DNA from: Anaerolineaceae bacterium
Lineage (GTDB): Bacteria; Chloroflexota; Anaerolineae; JAAYZQ01
Reading direction: 5' to 3'
DNA length: 9,629 nucleotides
NCBI GenBank assembly: GCA_012514775.1
Contig: JAAYZQ010000133.1
Span: 1-9,629 of the forward strand
A program made the position numbers and the translations under genes. The notes beneath the pieces were generated by a model. That model did not search any database. It saw nothing but the letters and a program-made list of their open reading frames with translations, and was not told the origin of the DNA. How positions within the stretch are numbered: the first letter of the stretch is position 1; every line of letters begins with the position of its first letter. Below are positions 1 through 9,297 of the stretch, piece by piece.

Positions 1-269
1 AGGCCCAGGACGGGCGCCTGGTCCTGACCGTCGAAGACGACGGCCAGGGGATCACTGCCGGCGATGAGCAGAACGGGCAATCCCCCAACCGCAACGGGCT
101 CGGTATCCTGGGCATGAAGGAACGTGCCGGGGTTGTGGGCGGCCAGCTCGACATCGACAGCCGCCCGGGGCTGGGCACCACGGTGCGCCTGGCGATCCCC
201 CTGGAGCCGGAGGCGGGCGGACGGACGCCGCCGGGCCTGGAGGGCGACGTGCAATGGTTCGCGTCCTGA
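1..269 (+). CDS. Sensor histidine kinase, C-terminal ATPase end (partial)
   Basis: Only the last 88 codons are in the window; the first full codon is at base 3 and the stop is TGA 267-269. The fragment is the C-terminal half of a GHKL (HATPase_c) ATP-binding domain. It has a G1-type DDGQGI motif at bases 36-53, a G2-type GLGILGM followed by KERA at 96-128, and the closing GLGTTV strand motif at 168-185. The 'GLGILGMKERA' form is typical of NarL/LiaS/DesK-type kinases with a HisKA_3 phospho-acceptor domain, which would lie upstream outside the window. Such kinases autophosphorylate on His and pass the phosphate to a NarL-type regulator, which is exactly what follows. The gene overlaps the regulator by 16 bases in another frame, so the two are probably translationally coupled. 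The signal sensed cannot be told, because the sensory part is missing. Confidence 0.9.
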   Translation, partial: AQDGRLVLTVEDDGQGITAGDEQNGQSPNRNGLGILGMKERAGVVGGQLDIDSRPGLGTTVRLAIPLEPEAGGRTPPGLEGDVQWFAS

Positions 270-910
270 TCGTCGACGACCAGACGGTAGTCCGTGAGGG
301 CCTGGCCGCCATCCTGGGCACGGACCCGGAGATCGAGGTCGTGGGCCTGGCCGGCAACGGCCGGCAGGCCCTGGAGCTGGTGCCCGAGGCCCAGCCCGAC
401 ATCGTGTTGATGGACCTGAAGATGCCCGTCCTCAACGGCGTGCAGGCCACCAGGCGGCTGCGGCAGCAATACCCCCAGGTCCGTGTCCTGGTCCTGACGA
501 CCTACGCCGCGGACGAGTGGGTCCTGGATGCCATCGCCGCCGGCGCGGCCGGCTACCTCCTCAAGGACAGCCGGCGCGCCGAGCTGCTTGACGCCATCAA
601 GGGCACCGCCCAGGGTCGCGCCTACCTCGATCCGTCCATCGCCGGCCGGGTCATGGAGCGGGCCGTCTCTCATCAATCGCCTCCTGCGCCCGCCTCTCCG
701 CCGGCCGAGCCCCTCACCGAGCGAGAGCAGCAAATCCTGGCACTTCTGGCCCGCGGCTACAGCAATCCCGAGATCGCGCAGCGCCTGCACCTGGCGCGGG
801 GGACGGTGCGCAATTACGTCAGCACCATCCTGCAAAAGCTGGGCGCCTCCGACCGCACCGAGGCCGCGGTCCTCGCCCTACGGCAGGGGCTGGTGCGCGA
901 CGGGGAGTAG
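254..910 (+). CDS. NarL/FixJ-family two-component response regulator
   Basis: A 218-aa DNA-binding response regulator of normal length for the NarL family. Residues 1-120 form the receiver domain: acidic pair D8/D9, phospho-acceptor D54 in VLMDLKMP, switch Thr82 in LVLTTY, and K104 in YLLKD. A Pro/Ala-rich linker at about 140-152 leads to a LuxR-type helix-turn-helix at about 153-215, beginning PLTEREQQIL and carrying the recognition-helix stretch HLARGTVRNYV and the NTILQKLG-like TILQKLGASDRTEA. The ATG at 254 is chosen because GGAGGG lies at 239-244 and the receiver begins immediately. The start lies inside the kinase gene's end, giving a 16-base overlap that marks the pair as one operon. 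Targets are unknown; no obvious adjacent target operon is transcribed in the same direction. Confidence 0.95.
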   Translation: MVRVLIVDDQTVVREGLAAILGTDPEIEVVGLAGNGRQALELVPEAQPDIVLMDLKMPVLNGVQATRRLRQQYPQVRVLVLTTYAADEWVLDAIAAGAAGYLLKDSRRAELLDAIKGTAQGRAYLDPSIAGRVMERAVSHQSPPAPASPPAEPLTEREQQILALLARGYSNPEIAQRLHLARGTVRNYVSTILQKLGASDRTEAAVLALRQGLVRDGE

Positions 911-947
911 CGGTGGGGCGGGCGGGTTTCGACCCCGAGAGAGAAGA

Positions 948-977
948 GCCGCCGGTTGAAACTGGCGGCCGTTTTCT
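948..977 (+). terminator. Intrinsic terminator after the two-component pair
   Basis: The arms GCCGCCGG and CTGGCGGC form an 8-bp stem (one G-T pair) around a TTGAAA loop at 948-969, followed after two bases by TTTTCT. It lies 38 bases past the regulator's stop and between convergent genes. On the opposite strand the hairpin is followed by a pyrimidine-rich run, so it may also act weakly on the DUF11 gene transcript arriving from the right. Confidence 0.7.
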
Positions 978-1010
978 CCCCCAGGCAGTTCTATGCCGGC
1001 AAGGTCGCTC

Positions 1011-3323
1011 CTAGAGATCAGGCGGCAGCGGCTGGGAGGCCGTTCCCCAGGAGATGAGTGGCAGGTACAGCCCGTAGTAGGTCACCCGGCACGTGTGATC
1101 GTCCGAGTCGTCCAGCACATCGGCTTCCGGGGTGTCGGAGAACGCGGAGGCCGAGTTGGTCAACACGGTGCCCGGCAACAGGCCGGCATCGACCCGCCCG
1201 ACGACGGTGACGGTCACCTTCTCGCTCGCGGCCAGGTCGCCGAGGTGGCAGGTGGCCCCGCCGCATGCACTTGGCCTGCCTTCACCCGTGGCGAACGACG
1301 CTGCTATCAGGGTCACGCCTTCCGGCAGCTTGTCGGCGACGACGACCGATTCGGCCGTCGTCGGCCCGGCGTTGGACACAATGAGGGTATAGGTGATCAG
1401 CTTGCCGGCGACGACGCCCGGTGGGCCCTGCTTGTCCAGCGCCAGATTGGCCAGCCCGGCGACCCTGGTGTTGGCCGCGTCGACGTTGTTGGCCATGTAG
1501 GTGTCGGGCGTGGCGGCGGTGACCACAGCCACATTCTCCAGGCTCGTGCCCGGCTCCACCGGCCCGTCTACCAGGACGACGAGGGTTGCGCTCACCTGGC
1601 CACCCGGCGCAAGGCCACCCACGCTGCAGGTGACGGTGCCGTCGTCTCCGGCTGTACAACCGGTGCCTGCCTCCACCAGGGTGACGCCCGCGGGCAGTGT
1701 ATCGACGATGGTCACATCCTTTGCGTCGGACGGGCCCAAGTTGTGGGCCGTCAGCGTGTAGGTGATCTGCTCGCCGGCGCCGGCCGTCTCTGTCGCCGTT
1801 TTGACCAGGGCCAGGTCCGCCGCGGGTAGGGAGCACTGCACGGCCGTGAACCCGGCTTCCGGGCTCGTATCGTTCGCCGGGTTCGGATCCCTCGTCGCGC
1901 TCGCCACGGTCGCCGTGTTCGCGATCCACGTCCCGCCGTCCACGCCCGGCGCCAGGTTGACGCCCACGAGAAAGGAGTGGCTCTCGCCGGCCGGCAGCCG
2001 CTCCAGGCCGCACCTCACTGCCCCGTCGTAGGTACACCTGGGGCTTCCGCCGCCATAGACCAGCGCGTTGGGCAGCACGTCAGTCACGGACACGTCCACC
2101 GCGTCTGACGGTCCATCGTTGGTGACCTCGATTTCGTAAACGTTGTAGGCGCCCAGGCACAACTCCTCCTGGAGCACAGATTTGGCAATGCCCAGGTCCG
2201 CCTCGGCGTTTACCATCGTCGTGGCTGTGGCGATGTTGTTCGTCTCGTCCGGGTCGGTCGCGCCGGCCGACACCCGCACCTGGTTGACAAGCGCGTCGCC
2301 GGCGTAATCCGGGTCCACGCCCAGCACAAGGCTGACCGTCGCCTCGACGTCTGCAACGGCCGTCACCGCCAGCTCAAACCTGGCCAGGCACAGGGCATCT
2401 TGTACGTTATCATCGCCGGCCGTCAGCGTCCACATCCCGAACGGACTCTCGCCGTCAAAGGCCGCCAGCGGCTGCACCGGCCGGAACGTGCCGCTCTCCG
2501 GCATCGGTCCGACCACGGACGTGGCCGAGTCGTCAAAGGTCGCCGTCACGTCACCGCCGTATTTGATGGCCGTGTACGTCGAGCCGAGCCCGCTCCCGCC
2601 CCAGTTGTATTGGCTCTCCACCAGCACCACCCGCGTCCCGCCCGGGCTGGTCAAGTAGAACACGATCTCCTTGTTATAGGAGTCGGCCAAATTGGCCGGC
2701 AAGGAGCAGTTCTCATGGTCGATCTTTTCGAACTCGATGGTAAGGTCGACGTCGACAATGGTTGCTCCGGCCGGCAGATCGTCTGACTCGATCGTCACCG
2801 TGCGATTGATTATAGAGCCATCCGCCTGGCCTGGCGTGTCGTTCGCCAGGCTGATGCCCGATGTCGGGCTGGGTAGGGTACCCAGCTCACACGTGCCGTT
2901 CAGCGTGCAGAACTCGCTCCCGGAGAACGGATTGTCCGCCGTGATGGCCACGACGCGACTGCCCGGCGGCACCAGGACAAGCACGTTTACGCCGGTGGCG
3001 GCTCCCGGGCCCAGGTTGGTGACAGTGATGGCGTACGTTAGCTCTTCTCCCGCCGTCACGCTTGCCGCCAGCGCCTGCTTTTCTATCGCCAGGTCCGCCA
3101 CGTCCGGCGCCTGGGTGACGCCGTACCGGTAGCCGGCCTCCAGGTCCGGCCCGCCTGGCGATGGCTCGATCAACGCATTCCGGGTCACGCCCCGGGGGGT
3201 GTCCGTCGCCTGCTGGGCAAGAGCAGAGACCGCCAGGCCGAGCAGGAGTGCTACGGCGAGGCTCGACACAGTGATTCTTCTATGCGTGGCATTCGCCATC
3301 GCGAGCATGATGTTCCGTGCCAT
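1011..3323 (-). CDS. Secreted DUF11-repeat protein with nested P-domain-like module
   Basis: A 770-aa exported protein. The ATG at 3323 is preceded by AGGAG seven bases upstream; a GTG six codons earlier lies inside that ribosome site and is less likely. Residues 1-37 look like a Sec signal peptide: basic HRR at 14-16, hydrophobic LAVALLLGLAVSALA, then AQQ. The rest is built from about four DUF11 (bacterial Ig-like) repeats starting near residues 77, 375, 502 and 625, each with the ADL.(I/L)..K entry and a TNxGP/HNLGPSDA-like strand. Each repeat carries a close cysteine pair (139/145, 430/438, 556/566, 687/692), consistent with disulfides outside the cytoplasm. Residues about 165-322 resemble a proprotein-convertase P-domain (YLTSPGGTRVVL, ATFDD, FRPVQPLAAFDGESPFGMWTL). 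No LPXTG motif or C-terminal membrane helix is present; the end is YYGLYLPLISW plus 13 residues. The role is probably structural or adhesive at the cell surface, and the partner is unknown. It lies 51 bases after the ureohydrolase gene on the same strand. Confidence 0.88.
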   Translation of the reverse strand: MARNIMLAMANATHRRITVSSLAVALLLGLAVSALAQQATDTPRGVTRNALIEPSPGGPDLEAGYRYGVTQAPDVADLAIEKQALAASVTAGEELTYAITVTNLGPGAATGVNVLVLVPPGSRVVAITADNPFSGSEFCTLNGTCELGTLPSPTSGISLANDTPGQADGSIINRTVTIESDDLPAGATIVDVDLTIEFEKIDHENCSLPANLADSYNKEIVFYLTSPGGTRVVLVESQYNWGGSGLGSTYTAIKYGGDVTATFDDSATSVVGPMPESGTFRPVQPLAAFDGESPFGMWTLTAGDDNVQDALCLARFELAVTAVADVEATVSLVLGVDPDYAGDALVNQVRVSAGATDPDETNNIATATTMVNAEADLGIAKSVLQEELCLGAYNVYEIEVTNDGPSDAVDVSVTDVLPNALVYGGGSPRCTYDGAVRCGLERLPAGESHSFLVGVNLAPGVDGGTWIANTATVASATRDPNPANDTSPEAGFTAVQCSLPAADLALVKTATETAGAGEQITYTLTAHNLGPSDAKDVTIVDTLPAGVTLVEAGTGCTAGDDGTVTCSVGGLAPGGQVSATLVVLVDGPVEPGTSLENVAVVTAATPDTYMANNVDAANTRVAGLANLALDKQGPPGVVAGKLITYTLIVSNAGPTTAESVVVADKLPEGVTLIAASFATGEGRPSACGGATCHLGDLAASEKVTVTVVGRVDAGLLPGTVLTNSASAFSDTPEADVLDDSDDHTCRVTYYGLYLPLISWGTASQPLPPDL

Positions 3324-3351
3324 TCTTCTTCTCCTTGTCACTCGCGTACCG

Positions 3352-3367
3352 CCCCAGCGGCCTGGGG
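3352..3367 (-). repeat. Small intercistronic hairpin
   Basis: A perfect 6-bp inverted repeat (CCCCAG / CTGGGG) with a 4-base loop sits in the 51-base gap between the ureohydrolase stop and the DUF11 gene's ribosome site. There is no T-tract on the minus strand, so it is not a standard intrinsic terminator. It could modulate mRNA stability or be chance in GC-rich DNA. Confidence 0.3.
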
Positions 3368-3374
3368 GGTTCCT

Positions 3375-4478
3375 TCACGGCGCCGGGCTAGCACCGCCCG
3401 CGCGCCGCCAGGCCATGGCGGCCAGTACCTCCACAAAGAGGCGGGCCGCCAGGTGCGAGCCGGTGCCCACCCGGTCGTCGTATTGCGGGCCCAGGCAGCA
3501 TAGGTCAAAGCCCTTGATCTCGGCTGCGTGGCCGATACGCCGCAGGGCGGTGATGGCCTGCTTGGAAGTCAGCCCCGCAGGCTCGGGGTACTTTTGAGCC
3601 GGGCAGTAGACGGGATCGACGACGTCGATGTCAAAGGAAACGTACACGCCCCGCGTGCCATCCGTGGCCCGCTCGATGGCGGCGTCCACCACGGCTTCGA
3701 TCCCCTGCCTGTCCACGTCGGCCATGGTCCACACACCGTGGCCCAGGCGGCGGGCGACCTCGGCTTCGGCCGGCACCTGGCGCAGCCCCCGGATGCCGAT
3801 CTGGCAGTAGTTGCCGACCTCGACGTTGGGCAGGGCCAGGAGCGGCGCCCATTGCGAGCCGGCATAGAGGGGCGGATCCCAGGCCAGGTCAAAGTGCGAG
3901 TCAAAGTGGATGAGCCCCAGGCGGCCCTCCATGGCCCCGGCGACGGCGCGGGCGGCGGGCAGGGTCACGGCATGGTCGCCGCCACAGACCAGGGGTACGG
4001 CGCCGACAGCCACGATCTCGCCGACGCGGGCCTCGCAGCGGGCCAACGACGTCTCCGCGTCGCCCGGCACCACCTGCACGTCGCCCGCATCCACGGCCCG
4101 CAGATGCTGGAAGATATAGAAGTCAGGGGCATACTCCACGAACAGCCCGTTGCCGTGGTGGATCGAATACTGGATGCTGTAGCGGCGCACGGCCTCCGGA
4201 GCGCGGTCGGCTCCCGTCCGGTAGTAGATGCTCTCGGGTCCGGCGGGCGCGGCCAGATCGGGCAGGTAGGTGTGGGGAGAGTCGATCTTGACCCCCTCAA
4301 AGCCCACGCCCAGGAATGCGGCGCCGGTCCCCTCCAGGTCGCCCGGCCGGCGGGCGTGGGGCAGCTCCATGAAGGTCGGCACGTCGCCGTAGAGGATATC
4401 GCGCATGTGCCGGTCGACGCGCACCGGCACCATCTCGGCTGCCCGGCGGTAGGCTTCTTCCCAGATCTCTTTGTCCAT
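3375..4478 (-). CDS. Ureohydrolase (agmatinase/arginase-family) metal-dependent guanidino hydrolase
   Basis: A 367-aa enzyme of the arginase/agmatinase/guanidinase fold, which hydrolyses a guanidino group to urea using a binuclear metal site (usually Mn, Ni in guanidinases). Expected ligands are visible: H169 in CGGDH, D193/H195/D197 in HFDSHFD, and D283/D285 in SFDIDVVDP. It is longer than a typical 300-320-aa agmatinase because of an N-terminal extension of about 50 residues. The ATG at 4478 is chosen because GAGGGG precedes it; an upstream GTG at 4490 falls within that site. Two family positions deviate. The loop after the Asp pair reads CPAQKYPEPAGLT rather than the common PGTGTPEPGGLT style. 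The DxxE motif reads D325-L-C-C, so the Glu that holds the substrate's guanidino group in arginase is Cys328. The substrate (agmatine, guanidinobutyrate, guanidine or another) therefore cannot be assigned. It is the first gene of a likely two-gene minus-strand unit. Confidence 0.9.
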   Translation of the reverse strand: MDKEIWEEAYRRAAEMVPVRVDRHMRDILYGDVPTFMELPHARRPGDLEGTGAAFLGVGFEGVKIDSPHTYLPDLAAPAGPESIYYRTGADRAPEAVRRYSIQYSIHHGNGLFVEYAPDFYIFQHLRAVDAGDVQVVPGDAETSLARCEARVGEIVAVGAVPLVCGGDHAVTLPAARAVAGAMEGRLGLIHFDSHFDLAWDPPLYAGSQWAPLLALPNVEVGNYCQIGIRGLRQVPAEAEVARRLGHGVWTMADVDRQGIEAVVDAAIERATDGTRGVYVSFDIDVVDPVYCPAQKYPEPAGLTSKQAITALRRIGHAAEIKGFDLCCLGPQYDDRVGTGSHLAARLFVEVLAAMAWRRAGGASPAP

Positions 4479-4659
4479 GTCTCCCCTCACCGCATTGCCT
4501 GCCCAGGCCTGAAGGACGCTATCTCTGAACCACTCGCGAACGGGCTGTGACAGTTTGTTTCTCGAGGCTGGCTGTGGCTGCTGTTGCTTGTGTTCCGACT
4601 TGTTGCGTGGGCTTTGGTCACTCCAGCGTCAGACACGGCAGGCTCCTTTTCATCATTGG

Positions 4660-4677
4660 TTGCACAATCCTGCGCAA
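4660..4677. promoter_or_regulatory. Operator-like palindrome upstream of the ureohydrolase gene
   Basis: TTGCACA-ATCC-TGCGCAA has 7-base arms with one mismatch and a 4-base spacer. It lies about 180 bases upstream of the minus-strand ureohydrolase start and about 165 bases upstream of the uvrA -35. The dyad is typical in size for a dimeric repressor or activator site. The cognate regulator is not identifiable and a chance occurrence is possible. Confidence 0.3.
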
Positions 4678-4685
4678 TCTGCGGC

Positions 4686-4727
4686 AGGGACCGAGTCCCT
4701 ACAAAGTGATTGGCGGCGACATGCCGC
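4686..4727. repeat. Two adjacent small inverted repeats
   Basis: AGGGAC-CGA-GTCCCT (4686-4700, perfect 6-bp arms) is followed by GCGGC-GACAT-GCCGC (4713-4727, perfect 5-bp arms). Neither has a T-tract on either strand. They may be structured parts of the ureohydrolase leader, or a fragment of a dispersed intergenic repeat; copy number elsewhere in the genome cannot be judged here. Confidence 0.3.
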
Positions 4728-4823
4728 TGCTACCTGCTTTCAATGGACCGGCATCATAGTAACACATCCTGTCCGGACCGTCAACTCCCGGCCGGCCCGC
4801 CTGTGTACCCGGCCCTTTCGTGG

Positions 4824-4853
4824 TTGACCCGCCGGTCCCGCTTGTGGTAGAAT
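4824..4853 (+). promoter_or_regulatory. Extended -10 promoter for uvrA
   Basis: The -35 is TTGACC (4824-4829). After an 18-base spacer comes -10 TAGAAT (4848-4853), preceded by TGG, which gives an extended -10 (TGn). Transcription would start near 4860, leaving a leader of about 175 bases before the uvrA ATG. The match is to the housekeeping sigma-70/SigA consensus. Confidence 0.65.
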
Positions 4854-4968
4854 GTCCCCCACTCGCATGGCACCGATCGTCGGTTCTCGCCAGTTCGCGT
4901 CAGGATTAGAACAAAGATTCGCTCTATTCATGACACGATCTGACCAGTTCCTGATCTAGAATGGGGGT

Positions 4969-4986
4969 CGGGTCTCGGTAGACCCG
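4969..4986 (+). repeat. Stable hairpin in the uvrA mRNA leader
   Basis: CGGGTCT and AGACCCG form a perfect 7-bp stem around the tetraloop CGGT. It lies about 50 bases before the uvrA start and within the predicted leader. What follows is CTCCTGC, not a T-tract, so it is not an intrinsic terminator. It may protect or structure the leader. Confidence 0.4.
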
Positions 4987-5036
4987 CTCCTGCACGATGC
5001 TCAATCTGCTCTCTCGAAGGACAACGAAGGGAAGGT

Positions 5037-8045
<3,009 letters not shown>

Positions 8046-8073
8046 TTGTCTCCGCTCCCCGGGAGGAGAGACG

Positions 8074-9012
8074 ATGAAAAGGCTGAGCCGGCAGGCCTTT
8101 GAGCGAGGGCGCGCCTTTATCAAGACCCAGGCCCGCCCCCTGGACCGGGCGCTGTTCGAGTACCGGTTCGAGGGAGCGCCGGCCGACGCGGTCATCGCCA
8201 GGCTGGGCAGCTATCGCAATGACGACGGCGGCTTTGGCCACGCCCTGGAGCCCGACGCCCGGCACCCCGGCTCGTCGGCGCTGGCCACCGAGATCGCACT
8301 GCGATTCCTGCGCCAGGTGGGCGCCGGGGCCGGCCATCCGCTGGTCGGCGACGCCATTCAGTACCTGCTGAATACCTACGATGCGGCGTCTCGTACGTGG
8401 CGCGCAGTGCCCACCGAGGCAAACGATCATCCCCACGCTCCGTGGTGGCACGAGGACGGCCAGGGAAGCCTGGCCCGCACCTTTGACGACTTCCGGATCA
8501 TCCCCAGGGCAGGGATCGTCGCCCTGCTTCACGATTATTCGTCCGCCGTGCCCGGCTCCTGGCTGGCGGAGGTCACCGAGGATACAGTGGTTGCCATCGA
8601 GACCATCGGGCAGTTGGGCAGCGGCGGCGGCGACGACCTGGCCCAGGCCCTGCGCCTGGCCGACAGCGAATCGCTGCCCGAGCCGGCGAGGGCGCGCATC
8701 CTGGCGCGCGTGCGCTCCGTCGTGCCCGGGGTCGTCAGCCGCAACCCCGCCGAGTGGGCCGAATACACAATGCAGCCCTTGAAAATCGCGCCCCATCCCC
8801 AATCGCCCGTCGCCGACCTGATCTGGGATGGGCTGGCGGAGAACCTGGACTACAAGGTAGACACCCAGGCGGCCGACGGCGCCTGGGAACCGAACTGGAC
8901 GTGGGGAGATTTCTACCCGGAGGCCTGGGAGCAGGCACGGCGCGAGTGGCGCGGCCACCTGACCATGGAAACCCTGGCCACCCTTCAGGCCTTCGGGCGG
9001 CTCCAGGCTTGA
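8074..9012 (+). CDS. Hypothetical protein with alpha-toroid (terpenoid cyclase/prenyltransferase-like) motifs
   Basis: A 312-aa protein of unknown function. The ATG at 8074 is preceded by GGGAGGAGAG, with about 4-6 bases of spacing; an in-frame TTG at 7990 lies inside uvrA and has no such site. There is no signal peptide or membrane segment. Motifs recall the alpha/alpha toroid fold of squalene/hopene cyclases and protein prenyltransferases: YRNDDGGFG at 47-55, a helical segment at 65-81, and a second QW-like turn DGAWEPNWTWGD at 268-279. The chain is half the length of a triterpene cyclase and shows no DxDD acid motif, so it should not be called a cyclase. A Trp/His-rich patch, PWWHEDGQGS (123-132), and a second Trp-rich stretch near 285-292 may line a pocket. 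It begins 28 bases after uvrA with no terminator between, so co-transcription is likely. Whether it has any link to DNA repair is unknown. Confidence 0.85.
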   Translation: MKRLSRQAFERGRAFIKTQARPLDRALFEYRFEGAPADAVIARLGSYRNDDGGFGHALEPDARHPGSSALATEIALRFLRQVGAGAGHPLVGDAIQYLLNTYDAASRTWRAVPTEANDHPHAPWWHEDGQGSLARTFDDFRIIPRAGIVALLHDYSSAVPGSWLAEVTEDTVVAIETIGQLGSGGGDDLAQALRLADSESLPEPARARILARVRSVVPGVVSRNPAEWAEYTMQPLKIAPHPQSPVADLIWDGLAENLDYKVDTQAADGAWEPNWTWGDFYPEAWEQARREWRGHLTMETLATLQAFGRLQA

Positions 9013-9036
9013 ACCGGTCCATGCTCTCATCAGAAC

Positions 9037-9065
9037 TTGACAAGCGGGCGCGCGTGTGTTAGAGT
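9037..9065 (+). promoter_or_regulatory. Promoter of the c-di-AMP riboswitch transcript
   Basis: A perfect -35 TTGACA (9037-9042), a 17-base spacer, and -10 TAGAGT (9060-9065) preceded by TGT form an extended -10 element. Transcription would start near 9072, just ahead of the aptamer. It lies only 25 bases past the preceding gene's stop, so the riboswitch unit has its own start. Confidence 0.7.
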
Positions 9066-9080
9066 GTACTTAATCGAATA

Positions 9081-9205
9081 ACCTGCTCGCCTAGTGCCTT
9101 TCGGCAACGGGGGAACCAATCAGGGGGTGAGTCGTCCAGGCAGGACGTAGGGCCAGCTTCTTCGGCCCGAGCCCGGCAGCTAACCTCGTAGGCGTCGGAG
9201 AAGGT
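9081..9205 (+). promoter_or_regulatory. c-di-AMP riboswitch (ydaO/yuaA class) aptamer
   Basis: The stretch carries the highly conserved blocks of the ydaO/yuaA motif in order: CGGGGGAACCAA (from about 9108), GGGGTGAGTC (9124-9133), two variable hairpins (CGTCC/GGACG around 9133-9149 and GGGCC/GGCCC around 9150-9168), then the signature CAGCTAACCTCGTAGGCG (9177-9194). The closing stem P1 can form between CGCC (9088-9091) and GGCG (9191-9194), with ACCT (9081-9084) against AGGT (9202-9205). This class binds cyclic di-AMP and, in Bacillus, usually turns expression off when ligand is bound; related members control ion/osmolyte transport and cell-wall hydrolase genes. Here it leads to a 42-codon ORF. 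Identification rests on remembered consensus, not a covariance search. Confidence 0.9.
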
Positions 9206-9238
9206 CACCAAGGGTTCAATCCCAAGGTGCCCTTTTTT
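9206..9238 (+). terminator. Probable riboswitch expression-platform terminator
   Basis: Immediately 3' of the aptamer, CACC-AA-GGG and CCC-AA-GGTG form a hairpin with a symmetric AA/AA internal loop (9206-9229). CCC and six T residues (9233-9238) follow. An overlapping alternative pairs AAGGG (9210-9214) with CCCTT (9230-9234). A hairpin plus T-tract placed directly after the aptamer suggests ligand-dependent transcription termination, as in other ydaO riboswitches. The stem is not strong, so this is less certain than the aptamer. Confidence 0.55.
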
Positions 9239-9297
9239 GTCGCGGAGGGAACCTTCGGAAGAGCCCTTCAACTACCAAATCATCCAGGAGGGATCCG

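Larger units (their letters stand above)
4479..5036. other. Divergent intergenic region between the ureohydrolase gene and uvrA
   Basis: These 558 bases hold no convincing gene. Short open frames on both strands lack ribosome sites and family features. The region should contain the promoters for both flanking genes. A strong candidate for uvrA is at 4824-4853; no clear promoter for the minus-strand gene was seen. It also holds an operator-like palindrome (4660-4677), two neighbouring inverted repeats (4686-4727), and a stable hairpin in the uvrA leader (4969-4986). Base composition is locally less GC-rich than in the genes. Confidence 0.8.

Noticed and set aside
993..1829. A 278-codon open frame on the plus strand
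   Set aside because: It is antisense to the DUF11 repeats; the Gly/Arg/His-rich translation is typical of a shadow frame.
3528..4550. A 340-codon open frame on the plus strand
   Set aside because: It is antisense to the ureohydrolase, which has clear metal-ligand motifs; the shadow frame has none.
4547..4931. Short open frames in the intergenic region (70, 90 and 63 codons on either strand)
   Set aside because: No ribosome sites, no recognisable motifs, and they overlap the uvrA promoter or inverted repeats.
4930..4959. A 9-codon frame in the uvrA leader as a possible leader peptide
   Set aside because: No ribosome site precedes the ATG and no attenuator-like structure with a T-tract follows.
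4957..4962. A second TAGAAT box closer to uvrA
   Set aside because: There is no -35 at acceptable spacing and no TGn extension; the element at 4824-4853 is much better.
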